Notes under the pieces: model-generated
The model's database searches: none
The model's input: only the letters and a program-made list of their open reading frames with translations
What the model was told of the DNA's origin: nothing
Origin: Metridium senile
Taxonomy: Eukaryota; Cnidaria; Anthozoa; Actiniaria; Metridiidae
Direction of reading: 5' to 3'
Length of the DNA: 64,000 nucleotides
Assembly (NCBI GenBank): GCA_949775045.1
Contig: OX459096.1
Location: 47,917,790-47,981,789 of the forward strand
Position numbers and translations under genes: made by a program
In this document: one piece after another, positions 11,101 to 21,931 of the stretch
Layout: every line of letters starts with the position of its first letter
Numbering within the stretch: the stretch's first letter is position 1

Positions 11101-14100
11101 GCAGGGAGTTTAAATGGAGGTCCAAGGAAACATTCTGCAGTATTACAATCGTAATTTGTGCATCCTATGAAATGTTATGACCGCTTATATTTACACACGA
11201 ACAAAATACACATTTAAATGTTTTCGTGATTTATTCGTTATCGAACAGATAACTTTTCTTCAAACTTTCCCAATTGATGTGCTAAACGTAGCAGTTTATA
11301 GCACATTTATTGGTTTTTCGCAATCAGCTCAAATTCAAAAGATATTTAAGAAAAAACATTTTACAAAAAAGTTGTTTATCATTGCTATGGAAACTTTGAT
11401 TAGCATAATTAAAACATCATTCGAAACTTTCATCCAAGACTGTCATTTGGTAAACAATTCACATTCATGGGGCGAAGGTAAGATCATGTAATTGCGAATT
11501 CAAAAAGGGATGTGTGCGCCATTCAAAACTACCTCGAGCCACCTTAACCCAAATAGTGCCATGTGGCACTCTTGCGTGACTTGCAATTTTCCCCGATAGT
11601 GCTATATGGCACTGTTGTGACTACATGTTAAAAACCTATCAGGAACAAGCATTTTACAATACAAAACAACTTCTATTGCATTCTGACCAATAGGGAGCAT
11701 TCTGAACTACATTCTTTGCATACATTATAAGCACATGTGAGCGAAAGTTGTAGCTGAAATCAATGCATGAAAATTTAGTGATATTTAGAGATGGCGTCCT
11801 TGTTTGACTCCTATGACCATTCGGAAGACTTTTTAGGCTTTACACAGTCTGAACTAGATGAATTTGCAGTTCAAGATGATGATGAGTCAGATATTTCTAT
11901 TTCTAGCGAAGAAGAGAGTTCGAGCGATGAAGAAGTTAAACAAACAGGGAACAGATGGACAACTAGCTAAGAAGAAGTGAATGTTGAACCATTCACTCAT
12001 CAGTGCCAAGAAAACAAGCCGGATCGACACTGGCACAACACCACGCTCAAAGAGATGAAAGCATTCCTCGGTTTGAACATTCTCTTTGGAATTAAATCTT
12101 TGCCAGAAGTGAAGCTCTACTGGTTCACTGATCCACTGTTAGGGGTTATTGAGGTTCAGAAAGTAATGTCAAGAAATCGGTTTGACAAAATATGGCAATA
12201 TCTGCACCAAGCTAATAGACACTTTGTCAACAACATCTGACAAGGAATATCAAGTCTCAAAAAATGCTTCTATTGATGAAGGCATGATAAAGGGAAAAAA
12301 ATTAAAAGCCTATTAATCGAGGAATAAAAGTGTGGATTTGAGCTGATGCATAGAAGACAAAGCCGCCATGAAACCGCTTCGTCGAGGCGAATTTATTCAT
12401 CGTCGGAAACTTTAGGAACGTTGTTGCTACCATATGGAAAGATAAGAAGCCTGTTGCCTTCATTAGCACTCAGTGCCATGTTAGAGGCGCAGGAACAGTC
12501 AAGAGACAGCAAAAAAACGGCACACAGATCGATGTCCCAACAGTTCCTGTGGTCACTCCGTACAACAAGAACATGGGAGGAGTTGACAGGAGTGACCAAC
12601 AGCGGCAATACTACAACACTCCTTGCCAAGCAAACAAGTGGTGGAGATATCTATTATGGTTTTGAGTGGACTTGAGTATTATTAACGCTCATATTCTGAT
12701 GAATCTTTCGCCTAATTACTCAAAGAGAACACAGCTAGTGTTCAGGATTCAACTCGTGAGAGAACTTATTGGGAGCTTCTCTTCCTGTAAACATAATCCC
12801 ACACAAGGTTTTCTTGGCACTCACCACTGGCCTGTTGAAATGTCCAAAGGACGATGCAAAGGCTGCCTAAAGGCAAAGAAGAAGGATCTGTCGAATGGGA
12901 TGTGAGAAGTGTTGAATAAGACTGTGCATGAAGTGCTTCAAAGGACACACGTAGAAGGAACCTTTAACGACTTCATGAAAATGGCGGCAAATTCAAATTT
13001 TGAACTAGTTTTTAACAAAGCTGTAGTTCAGATAGAAAGACTTCTTTATTGCATCCAATATTTTACTACAGAATCTGTAAATACATTATCTTGATGTCAA
13101 AATAAGCAATATATATTACACCATAGCTTTAAAGTTATTTAGCCATTTTAATAGCAATTTAAGGACTTTTATTCATCATAAAATTCAAATTACAACTTTT
13201 TGAACCAATATATCTTTGACAATGACATCAAAACAATATTCCAAGACCATCATATCATTGCTTGTTATATCTACAATAAACTTTTTTTTATATTGTTATG
13301 TCTTAAAATGCCTTCTTGTCTAGTTATTCTTCGTTGAATCACTGTACCTGGGAATTATTCAAAGTTTTCTTAATCCCCTTGGGGTAACAAATAAAAAAAA
13401 GATTTAGATGACAAATGTTTGATATTTTTTAACTATCTTATCGTAGTACACTTATTCGTAGTTTTCTTGTATTCAAGAAAGATAAATGACTTTAAAGGTC
13501 AATAGAATATATACTTGATTTCCATCGGTATGCACACACCCCCAGCACGCCTCCAACGTCATTGCGTTCGTATTAACTTCAAAATAATCTCTATAATCAT
13601 CACATCGAACATTACTAAAAAATACACACTTTCTATCATAAATAATTCCTGTAGATGAAGGTTGGTGATTTTTGGAGTTATTTGAAACGATAATTATAAA
13701 AACAAATAACATTCGAAAGGAAAAAGTTTGCATACGGGAACGTTGCGCCACGTCAACTGATATCATAAACTGGTGCACAAAAGCTATGAACTTGCAAACA
13801 AAAAGGTATTATATCATTTATTTGAAACAACTATCATTTTCCGAATAAAGAAGAGGATCTGATTTTACTGTATTAGATCAGTTATAAATAAAGCAACCCA
13901 TGGCGTTGTTGATTCAAAACAAAAGCTTACAAACAATAAGTTCATCTATATCGTTGCAGGTTCTTGGTATTCTACGCACAAAATTACGCTTTTATCTACA
14001 AATTTAATATAGATCAGCTTTAATGTAAAGCCAAATAAATTATTAAACGCTACTCATTACTATTAGGCATATAATCAAGAAGCTTCATTCTCTAGTTGCT

Positions 14101-14406
14101 TGCTATGCAGTGTCATAAATACAGCTCAATGGCACGACATTTTCGATCGACCTTTGTACTCTTACAGCAATAACGAAGCAAAACTACTCAATATTATCAA
14201 GTAAACCTAAAATACCAGAATCAAACACTTATATAAAATTAACATGAACATGAGTTCTGTATGTTCTTACCAGCAAGGATAGCCTTTCCAGGATGTCTCT
14301 TTCCACCTCCACCACCGACCGACGCACAAATCCTTCGTCGATAAAATGTAGCTGGATCAGGAACGGCTACCATAGAACCACGATTGAAAGATTCGATTGA
14401 AGACAT
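5111..14406 (-). CDS. SLC25A1: Mitochondrial tricarboxylate (citrate) carrier SLC25A1, 6 exons, complete
   Basis: Inner-membrane antiporter that exports citrate for malate, supplying cytosolic acetyl-CoA. Minus-strand exons in order are 14406-14271, 9101-8894, 8360-8137, 6965-6745, 5708-5635 and 5222-5111; total 975 nt, 324 aa (human 311). The three carrier repeats show the P-x-[DE]-x-x-[KR] signature as FPTEYVKTQ (exon 2), CPMETVKVK (exon 3) and TPVDVVKTR (exon 4). [17 protein letters not shown] and [15 protein letters not shown] are typical of the citrate carrier rather than other SLC25 members. The protein ends VWET and then TAA. Intron 1 is 5.2 kb because of the foldback and piggyBac insertions. 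The first exon encodes a roughly 45-residue leader with a glycine run. Confidence 0.93.
5366..5502. repeat. Tandem repeat, about 40-bp unit
   Basis: About 3.5 imperfect copies of a unit containing 'atattatataagttaagag' followed by 'ttaaactaattactcat'. It lies in SLC25A1 intron 5, close to the acceptor of the last exon. Confidence 0.75.
5797..6080 (+). mobile_element. SINE A body, head-truncated or diverged
   Basis: From about 5839 onward this matches the body of the SINE at 45793-46137 (shared phrases include 'ataaagccagaggtcc', 'ctgttgtgctattcgaaaa' and 'ggcacaacagtcaggtctca'). The tRNA-like head is not recognisable here. The tail is an A/T-rich 'aaaataaaatattt'. It lies in SLC25A1 intron 4, antisense to the gene. 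Confidence 0.7.
6469..6654. repeat. MITE family A, copy 2
   Basis: Shares 'ttgctatgtacgtttccacc' and 'aagattctttgtcttatgta' with the copy at 3898-4076. The right arm is diverged (GATGGAAATGTATGTA). It lies in SLC25A1 intron 4. Confidence 0.7.
7612..7984. repeat. Inverted-repeat element in SLC25A1 intron 3
   Basis: ACGTGCCCTATGCAAAAAGG at the left is mirrored by CTTTTTGCATAGGGCGTATG at the right. Directly before it, 7520-7600 is a tandem duplication of about 37 bp containing 'tgattgatcaaaaataaa' twice. No coding capacity. Confidence 0.65.
9306..9550 (+). mobile_element. tRNA-derived SINE B, copy 1
   Basis: The head has an A-box-like TGGCCTAGCAATG and a B-box-like AGTTTGATTCC, the internal Pol III promoter of tRNA-derived SINEs. 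The body contains GAGTTTGTTTGATGTGTTGT, which recurs at 31535-31795. The large foldback element starts at the TTAA directly after it, so that element probably inserted into or beside this SINE. tRNA folding is not preserved, so it is not a functional tRNA gene. Confidence 0.65.
9551..11547. mobile_element. 2-kb foldback transposon with TTAA target duplication
   Basis: TTAA at 9551-9554 and 11544-11547 brackets ends reading GGTGGCTCGAGGTAG and CTACCTCGAGCCACC. The inverted arms run about 9555-10407 and 10694-11543 (about 850 bp each) and are about 97 percent identical over the first 130 bases by eye. They enclose a unique core of about 290 bp. No transposase is visible; matching short ORFs in the two arms are symmetry artefacts. 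TTAA duplications are typical of piggyBac and Kolobok elements, so mobilisation by one of those is the likely origin. It sits in SLC25A1 intron 1. Confidence 0.85.
11548..13095 (+). pseudogene. Degenerate piggyBac transposase (PGBD-like)
   Basis: An acidic N-terminus starts at 11791 ([14 protein letters not shown]) and stops at about 11970. Then 11977-12240 encodes a recognisable piggyBac core ([33 protein letters not shown]). [13 protein letters not shown] follows in another frame and keeps the first catalytic Asp region. An internal deletion removes the middle. Further shifts separate [42 protein letters not shown] and the C-terminal Cys-rich tail [15 protein letters not shown] (12820-12990). 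The sequence right after the shared TTAA at 11544-11547 reads CCCAAATAGTGCC, which looks like a piggyBac 5' terminus; I could not find the matching 3' end. The copy is inactive because of multiple frameshifts and stops. Confidence 0.85.
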
Positions 14407-14741
14407 CTTCGAGACATCAGCTAAAACTGCACAGTTTTAAAAAGGATCTATACTGAAAATGAACCGTACACCCTTCAAATAAACGAAGACAACATGAGAA
14501 TCAGAGAATGAAGATGAACAAATCCCTCTGATTCGTCAATTGTTGATGTTGTCTCAACATTTCTGATTGGGTCAAAAATATCACATGTTATATTTGGTCA
14601 TGTTTTCCGGGGTCTGGGTTCGGCGCAGGAGAACGATTTACGCAAACAATCCATAACTAAATTTTCTTAGCTTTAATTCATATAAATCAAGTCATTTAGA
14701 ATGAAATAAATATATAAAACGGTCAATAAACCCTGAATTAG
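14407..14741 (-). promoter_or_regulatory. SLC25A1 upstream region with CCAAT box
   Basis: The 5' flank of SLC25A1 contains CTGATTGGG near 14563-14571, an inverted CCAAT box about 160 bases upstream of the ATG. No TATA box is evident. Extent and function are inferred from position. Confidence 0.4.
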
Positions 14742-14852
14742 CCTGCGTTGCCGGCGGTCTGCGGGGTTGCGAGTAATTGCATTCTCTTACCCAGACCCTT
14801 CTCAGATTTCTAAGTGAAGCTGAGAAGGGTCTGGGCAAGAGAATGCGAGTAA
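14742..14852. repeat. Short hairpin element
   Basis: GCATTCTCTTACCCAGACCC at 14779 is mirrored by GGGTCTGGGCAAGAGAATGC ending near 14847, with a loop of about 20 bases. The adjoining TAGCCTGCGTTGCCGGCGGT also starts the mini-element at 61351, so the two are related. Confidence 0.6.
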
Positions 14853-15706
14853 ATGCACATTTTTAAATTCTTAGAGAAATTGGAAAAAATTGCTCTTTAG
14901 TTCAGCTATTTTCTACTTTATCCTTCCATTTAATAGTGATTATTTTTAGATGAATTGGTAGTAAACAAAAAAATATATACTAACTAGTTGAAACGTCAAT
15001 GCATCTCACATGTGCCGAATCTAATGCAATTGAGCAAAACCTATTGCTGGTTTGAATTGATTTGCATTAGATTCGACATGCAACGTTTGGAATAGTAATA
15101 TACCAGCCAAAGCCAGAGTGTGCCACTGTCATAGAATCACCACAGGCAGCCCAACTAGTCGATCTGAGGAATTTTTTTAAAGTGAATAAAATTCCAAATT
15201 ATAATTTCTGTTTTAAGAAGCTCTTATATAGAATAGTGATAATTCTTCATATTTTGGCATTAATTGATGAACATCTCTAAAGGTGAAAAGATTTATACTA
15301 CTTGTAACTTTTTGGTGAGTCACGTGACGACTTATAGGTCGAAATTTCGTTTTGAATTTTTTTATTTTAAATGGGGTGTGTAAAGATATTTGCTCAGTTA
15401 ATGACCGATTATATATTGTTTAGTTTCTTTTCGAGAGGACTTTACGAATTAGTCTTTTCTTTTGTTTGAGAAACTACTTTACAGAAAGAGCTAGAGCGAA
15501 AACACTTACACCATGAAATAAAAAACAATATAGTTACTAAGTAACTTGAGGCGCATTTTGCGGGCCAAAATTAATTAGATCGTTAATTGCTCTTTTGAAT
15601 GAAAATGACCTTTTTATAAAGTTATTCTAATAGTAATAAAGTTGAGGTTCTTGGGCGTAAATATGTTTTTGGCCCTTCTCAGGATGCATTTTAACCCTCG
15701 CTGCTA
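14853..15706. other. Unassigned AT-rich intergenic sequence with one hairpin
   Basis: No gene or conserved protein frame is seen. A degenerate inverted repeat lies at about 14995-15092, built on 'gccgaatctaatgcaa' and its complement 'ttgcattagattcgac'. Confidence 0.5.
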
Positions 15707-15790
15707 ATAATAATAATAATAATAATAATAACAATCTTTATTGAGGAAAACCTTTTTCATTTACATGATTTTCAAAAAGGACCTCAAAAT
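15707..15790 (-). mobile_element. Non-LTR retrotransposon 3' tail with (ATT)n
   Basis: Read on the minus strand, the sequence CCTCAATAAAGATTGTT runs into (ATT)n, the usual 3' end of a 5'-truncated LINE. The same organisation, with different sequence, recurs at 22709-22834. No reverse transcriptase remains. Confidence 0.5.
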
Positions 15791-16408
15791 AAAAGAATAA
15801 ATAAATAACAATATGAATGAATTAAAATAAATAATCTAAAATATTAAGGTACTAATCACAATTAAAAGTATTATAAGCTATATATATAAAGAATAAAATA
15901 CGAATAAAATCTAGGAATATTCAATTTTCACTCAATTTTTAGATTTTTTTTTATTCAAAAAATTATATTTTAAAAATTAAGGTTTTTTTCAAGATTATCC
16001 ACCTCTGTCAGTTGGATCTATGTAGATGTTCTCAATATTTTAAATATAAATGTCCTTTTTCAAGACTTATTTTACTCAGGGGAAATCTCATATTCTATAG
16101 AAGTGCGTATTGCAGGTCGTCGTGATAATTACTTTGTCAATGATCCGGTACCAGTAAACAATTCTTGGCTTTCACGTGACGTCATCAAAAAACTAACTTT
16201 TAACTATGGGCTCCATGAAGTTGTGCTTTCGATATCATTTGCAGTTCCCATGAGCGAGTCTCCGTACCAAATTTTATCGATTTACTGCCTTTAATTCAAG
16301 AGATATCGGTGAAGTAATTTAAGTCACACAACACTTGTCACGCGTTTGAAGGAATGAAATTTGTGCAATATTTCGGGCAATTTGGTCCTAGCACATTTTT
16401 AGCTTTTT
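15791..16408. other. Unassigned intergenic sequence
   Basis: AT-rich, with two TCACGTGAC-like palindromic sites (near 15315 and 16173) but no recognisable gene. A 63-codon frame at 16103-16294 has no recognisable homology. Confidence 0.4.
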
Positions 16409-16505
16409 AGTTATTGGCTAGGGCCAGTACCTACTATACTTGTAATTGTAAATTGTAATCTCTTGTAAATTCTTGGTGCAATAAAAACGTTGTTGTTCTT
16501 GTTGT
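16409..16505 (+). mobile_element. Non-LTR (CR1/L2-like) 3' tail, copy 1
   Basis: Shares 'ttattggctagggccagtac' and 'gcaataaaaacgttgttgtt' with 33107-33252. It ends in a TTG-rich microsatellite, as do many CR1/L2-clade tails. The assignment to clade is inferred from the tail only. Confidence 0.55.
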
Positions 16506-16737
16506 AATTTTGCCGTTTTGATCATTTGATATAAACCAACATGGTAAATAAGGGAATATCTAGGAAAATGGATAACATTTTGTTCAATATTCTTGAAAAT
16601 TGTGGACTTTTGGCGGCGCCATACATTCACTGTAATCAAGGCGCATATTCACTGGCTCCGTATTCGGTCACAAGTCGGTCTATATGGTGACCCATAGCTG
16701 CCACTACATTTATAACCATCTTTTAGTATAATTTTTG

Positions 16738-16998
16738 AAAATCAAATCAAAAGTAAAATGAAAATGAAAATCAAATTGAAAAGTAAAATGAAAATCAAAA
16801 GTAAAATGAAATTGAAAAGTAAAATCAAAATCAAATTGAAAAGTAAAATGAAAATCAAATTGAAAAGTAAAATGAAAATCAAAAATAAAATGAAATTGAA
16901 AAGTAAAATCAAAATCAAAAGTAAAATCAAAAGTAAAATCAAAAGTAAAAGTAAAATCAAAAGTAAAAGTAAAATCAAAAGTAAAAGTGAAATCACTT
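16738..16998. repeat. A-rich minisatellite
   Basis: Degenerate array of 'aaaatcaaaagt' and 'aaaatgaaatt' units. It gives Lys-rich and Leu/Ile-rich frames on opposite strands that are artefacts. Copies of 'catagctgccactac' lie on both sides (16694 and 17028), which suggests that the array expanded inside a duplicated segment. Confidence 0.8.
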
Positions 16999-17892
16999 TA
17001 CTGGACGTGGCCCATGGCTGCCACGGACCATAGCTGCCACTACTGTGATCCTTTGCGGCACGTGCTATCCTAAAGGTTTATTATCTTCGATTCAAATATG
17101 GCGGACACGGCCGGAGCAGCATCTATAATCTGTTGGTTGTCGAGATTGTACGACTTTGCTGAATATCCCTAAAGGATGAGCTCCTAAGATAAACCTCTGC
17201 AGCATTTTAAAATAAGCCACAGCGACAAGTTTGCTGCAGTTGGAAAACCCGGGGGGGGGGGGGGACTCCCTTGAAAACTTGATAGGGGTGCTCGACAAAC
17301 CTTTTAGGAGTGGTTTGCTGTAAATTTCGCCTATGGCGTGCGGAATAGAATTTTTTCAAATTTCTCAAAATTGGCTTAACTAAAGGCCTCCATGCACTGA
17401 TCATACTGGCAAAGTTTTAGATCGATCCGATTTTTATTTTTGGAGATAGACGCCAAAATGTAAAATTTGACCTCATTTCCGGTTTGGCGACGTCGTTCAG
17501 GTATACTTCGAAAAATACTCAAAACAACTAAAAAAATTAAATATTTCACAAAATCAATACGCCAACTCAAACATATACATAATGGTGAATATTTAGAGGT
17601 GTTTCTCTTCATTGTGAGACAAAAACTGAATATTTTACGGATTTTTCAATATGTTATACGTTTTTGCAAGGTTTTTCGTACATCATACTACTCTTCCCAG
17701 TTGAGCGAGTTAGTTGTGATTTTTTTGACGATCTCTAGGCGTCTGTTATGATAACGGCCGGTGTGTCTCAAATCAACCACGTGATCTCAATGCTGTACCA
17801 CGTGGACAAGTTTTTTATATCATGTGATCGGTTTGCTTGGTCGATGGACACTGTTTATAAACATCCGCTACATAAAACGAAACTGAATCCAA

Positions 17893-18975
17893 ATGAGTTG
17901 TTTTGTGTCTAAAAAAGGAAAAACTCTAGTTTCAGGTCAAGCTGTTGACAATCCTTTACGCTGTCTAATTATTGATCACATTGTGGCAAATGGCGGCGAT
18001 TTGCTAACAGAGTATTTTCCAGGTTCTATGAGTGCAGTTGGCAATCACTTCAAATTGAGTCAGTCTTTTGTATCGAAACTCTGGAAGAAATGTTGCAAAG
18101 AAGGTTCGATTTCGCCACAACGTAGAGGTTGCAACAATCCTCCCCATCTTCAGAACCAGGATCTAGAATTTATCGAAGCCTTAAAGAACGCAAAGCCATC
18201 AATGCCTTATTCTAAGATCCTTGAAGCTGTAGACGCTCATTGCAACATACCTTCCGGGACATCGGTTTCTGCGATCGGTCGCGCAGTTCAATCAAGGCTG
18301 AATGGAGAAAAATGGACATTTAAAAGAATGGCAAGTTTTAAATGTGAGAAATTTCACCCTGACAATGTTGACTACTGTCAAGACTTCTTGAATTATATTC
18401 ACGGTGTCGACCCTTATAAGCTGAAGTTTTTTGACGAATCAGGTTTTGCTCTGCATAGTGGAGTCGGTAAACCGAATTATGGACATTCACCTGTAAATAC
18501 TACCTGTGTGGAGATTGGAAAATTCCTAACCTCGCCAAATATAACGTTGAATATGCTTATTGGGATGGAGGGGCTCTTGTACGCAAACACTGAAAATGGT
18601 GCGTCAGACGCAATGACATTTTTAAACTTCTTCGGGGAGGCAAGTAATAACTTGATGCCTAATGGCGAGCCAATTCTGCAGTATGGTGACCATGTTATAC
18701 TAGATAACTGTCCAATCCACCACAACGAAGCAGGTTACGCACTTGGAGAGTGGTCAAATAGTATCGGAGTTGAAGTTGTTTACTTACCGACATACAGCCC
18801 TGAACTCAACCCAATTGAATTTGCATTCAACAAACTAAAAAAGATTGCTGTTAGAGAGGAAATCAGAGAAGTATTCGCAAGAAGTGTCCATGATGGCATC
18901 TATGCATGTCTAGAAGAAATAACTGTGGACGGCTGTGTTGGATTTATAAAACACGCTCAATATATCAATGTTTAG
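17893..18975 (+). CDS. Intact Tc1/IS630-like DDE transposase, 360 aa, DD37E spacing
   Basis: Single uninterrupted frame. Residues about 20-80 form a paired-like helix-turn-helix (SAVGNHFKLSQSFVSKLWKK) followed by a basic PQRRG turn and a second helical region to about 140. The catalytic core shows KLKFFDESGF (first Asp), VILDNCPIHHN (second Asp) and YSPELNPIEFAFNKLK (Glu). By count, 37 residues lie between the second Asp and the Glu, so the triad is DD37E rather than the DD34E/DD34D of classic Tc1/mariner. All three catalytic residues and the length (Tc1 is about 340 aa) are preserved. I could not find terminal inverted repeats around it by eye, so it may be an element with long or unusual ends, or a stabilised copy. 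Host domestication is possible but unsupported. Confidence 0.85.
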   Translation: MSCFVSKKGKTLVSGQAVDNPLRCLIIDHIVANGGDLLTEYFPGSMSAVGNHFKLSQSFVSKLWKKCCKEGSISPQRRGCNNPPHLQNQDLEFIEALKNAKPSMPYSKILEAVDAHCNIPSGTSVSAIGRAVQSRLNGEKWTFKRMASFKCEKFHPDNVDYCQDFLNYIHGVDPYKLKFFDESGFALHSGVGKPNYGHSPVNTTCVEIGKFLTSPNITLNMLIGMEGLLYANTENGASDAMTFLNFFGEASNNLMPNGEPILQYGDHVILDNCPIHHNEAGYALGEWSNSIGVEVVYLPTYSPELNPIEFAFNKLKKIAVREEIREVFARSVHDGIYACLEEITVDGCVGFIKHAQYINV

Positions 18976-19250
18976 GCAGTTTTTGTTGCGTCAGTCCGTG
19001 AGAGAAATTTCAGAGTATTTGTGAGACGTTTTCTTATTTTGGATTAAAAAAATGTACACATATACTAATAATAACAATATAATATAATCGATACACGAAA
19101 ACAAGATAAAATCACTACTTTTACTATTGTATGAAACGCGCGGGGTCTACTGACGGCGGTTGCAATTGACAGGCCATGTAGATTTCACTCCGTGTAGTCG
19201 TGGGAACAATTCAGTTTGATATCTATATCTATGTCCAAAACGCGACGTGA
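18976..19250. other. 3' flank of the transposase
   Basis: No gene seen. It includes a GC-richer patch (ACGCGCGGGGTCTACTGACG near 19136) that could be part of the element's end, but no inverted partner was found upstream. Confidence 0.3.
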
Positions 19251-19300
19251 TAGATACATAGATACATAGATACATAGATACATAGATACATAGATATAAA
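19251..19300. repeat. (GATACATA)n microsatellite
   Basis: About six copies of the 8-bp unit GATACATA. Confidence 0.9.
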
Positions 19301-19304
19301 AGGT

Positions 19305-19668
19305 AAACCTAGACTCGGGCCCCCCTTCGGGTAGCCCGAGTAATAATTCGCAAAGTTTGAATTTGCATTATTTGCATTAAGAGTTGATTACATGCATGTA
19401 AAGTTAATATTCTACTCTTCACGACCCTCCTTATTGTTTCACAGATTAAAAATGTTTATTAAATTAATAAGCCCAAGTCCTTATTCCTAATGTATAAGCC
19501 CACAAATGTTGAATTATTCAAGTCAGTTACAATTAACGTTGTATGTCTGAGCCAAAGTGCTTGCTCGATAGAGGTGCACATTAGGTGGTGGATTGCCAAT
19601 CAATCTTTATTCATCATAGTCAACACATAGTTACTCGGGATTCCTGTGCAATCCGAGTCTAGGTTCAT
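19305..19668. repeat. Inverted-repeat element with CCTAGACTCGG ends
   Basis: AACCTAGACTCGGGC at the left and CCGAGTCTAGGTT at the right are inverted. Each end also has its own internal fold built on CTCGG/CCGAG. About 360 bp, non-coding. Confidence 0.7.
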
Positions 19669-19839
19669 CTTCATCGCCAAAATGCCACGCAAGCGCAGTA
19701 TGGTTAATGTCACTTATGCACACAAATCTGATACAAAATAAACTGATTTATTACGGTAATTCGGTGTTTACTAATTCAAACACACTCCAATAATGATAAT
19801 AAACCATAGGAAATAGGAAAATATAGGAATAGGAAAATC

Positions 19840-21640
19840 CGGAACCGGGAATATGAGGAAATGTGGAAACTGCGGAAATACCCATGAATACCGGAAATGC
19901 CCCGCGTACGGCTCTACATGCCATCACTGCTCTAGACTTCACCACTGGAGTAAAATGTGCCGCCAAAAGAACAAGCCCAAACAACAGTCCAGCCTTACAG
20001 CACCACAAAACAACAAGCCACTCAATCGAGACAACAAACAAGACACACGCCATGATCAAAAGCGCGTACACGAAATGATGAACACGCATGAATTAAATGA
20101 TCAGTTTGACTCATTACACTTTGAATCAATAAGTGTCGCCAACGTAAATAAAGAAACAAGAGATGAAGTATTCGCAACCATAGGTGTTCGACTGACCAAC
20201 ATAGCCAACGCGCAAGCAGACCTGAAGGCTAAAGTAGACACTGGAGCGCAAGCGAACATACTACCCATCCGACTATTGAACAGATGTTTCCAAATCACAT
20301 AGCTCCGGACGGGAAACCGCTGACCAAAGTCCTAAACACATCAGCAACGACACTCACAGCATATGGCGGATCGAAAATTGAGCAACTCAGCACTTATGAT
20401 ATATAGAATGCACGTACGACGAGTTGACAACCAAAGCACCATTCTACATCACCGACGCGTCAGGCCGTGCTATCATCGGCCTGCCGACAGCACTAAGTCT
20501 CAAGCTTATTATACCTTGAACTGTTCTGTGGAAACACAGAATGATGCCACGCGACCAGCTGAGCACAATCAGCCAACCACAACTTCGAGTCGTAGGATAG
20601 ACAACAAGGAACAGCTACTTTCGACGTACCCCACCTGCTTCGACGGTGTCGGGAAATTCCAAGGCGAGTACCACATCACACTGAACCCGAACGTAGCACC
20701 TGTGGTCCATTCACCCAGAAGAGTACCAATCAGTCTCAAAGATGATATCAAGTTAGAGCTAGACGAGATGGCGGAGCAAGATATCATTACAAAAGTCCGA
20801 GAAGGAGAACCCACCGCTTGGGTCAACAGCCTAGTCTATCGACGCAAACCCACCGGTAGAATAAGAATATGTCTCGATCCCAAAGATCTTAATGCCGCCA
20901 TTCAACGCGACCACCACGTCACACCAACACTTGAAGAAATCCTCCCAAAACTCAGCGGAGCCATGCCAAGCACTTCTCAATTCTTAACGCCAAAAGTGGA
21001 TACTGGAACGTCGTTCTCGACAAAGAATCAAGCTACCTCACCACCTTTAACTCCCCATTTGGCAGATACCGGTTTCTACGGATGCCATTCGGCCTCCGTA
21101 TGTCACAAGATGTATTCCAATCCAAAATCGACCGTACCTTCGAAGGTTGCCAAGGAGTCATTGGAATTGTGGACGACATCGTAGTCTATGGCCAAACAGA
21201 AGAAGAACATGACCGGAACCTGCACAGGCAACATGATCAAGCGATGTCAAGAGACCGACCTAAAGCTCAACCCAGATAAGTGCCACATAAAGCAGGATAA
21301 GATCAAGTTCTATGGTATCATCTGTAGCGGTGCTGGAATACAACACGACCCTGCAAAGGTGTGCGCCCTGAAGCAGCCAGGAGACCGCCGGGAACTTCAA
21401 ACCTTTCATGCCTGTGTCTTTAAAAACACTGAAAACACAGTAAATGTTTACTTTCTACTCCGTTTAGGGCTAGCAACATATATGAGTCCTTTCATACCCA
21501 ACCTAAGCACCTTCACAGCACCTTTGAGAGATCTACTCAAAGATAACAAAACGCAAACTACCAAGCAGCATTTGAGAAAATAAAGAAGTCAATCACTGAC
21601 ACAACCACCTTAACGTACTTTGACTTGATAGAAGATACAT
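19840..21640 (+). pseudogene. Broken Ty3/Gypsy-type gag-pol fragment
   Basis: 19853-20302 encodes two zinc knuckles (CGNCGNTHEYRKC, then CHHCSRLHHWSKMC) followed by an aspartic protease start (KVDTGAQANILP). After a frameshift, 20363-20990 carries the reverse transcriptase N-terminus (GVGKFQGEYHITL, VRICLDPKDLN-like). After further shifts, 21060-21280 has MPFGLRMSQDVFQ and the catalytic GIVDDIVVYG. The frame fades near 21600 in the RNase H region (KKSITDTTTLTYFD). Integrase and LTRs were not found. Order and motifs fit Ty3/Gypsy-class elements. At least three frameshifts make it non-functional. Confidence 0.85.
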
Positions 21641-21779
21641 AGAGAGGGTATCATGTTGCATTTATTACGTAAGTGACCTTAGTGTTGCGTGACATGATAT
21701 ATTATGACACTCAGAAATTGGGAACTGTCACTCAAAGGAGGAGTCAAAATCCTACAAGGCGGCAAATGAATATGAAAAT

Positions 21780-21920
21780 AGACTGCAAACAGTCCCTTCT
21801 TTTCCCTCCAGATTCCGAGGAAAAGGAGAGAAAAATGAGCATACCCCACCCCCCCTCGCTCGTTTTATTAAAGTTAAATTTTCTGAATCCGGAGGGAAAA
21901 GTAGGGACTGCTCGCAGTCA
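21780..21920. repeat. Mutator-like MITE with 11-bp direct repeats
   Basis: Ends GACTGCAAACAGTCCC and GGGACTGCTCGCAGTC are inverted. The direct repeat AATATGAAAAT flanks it at 21769-21779 and 21921-21931. Related in end sequence to 29691-29882. A long (9-11 bp) duplication is typical of Mutator-like elements. Confidence 0.7.
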
Positions 21921-21931
21921 AATATGAAAAT

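Noticed and set aside
11177..11491. A 104-codon gene duplicated at 9607-9921
   Set aside because: Both frames are mirror images in the foldback arms, without recognisable homology.
17250..17264. Poly-G run as a regulatory G-quadruplex
   Set aside because: A single homopolymer of about 15 G; more likely a length-variable tract or assembly noise.
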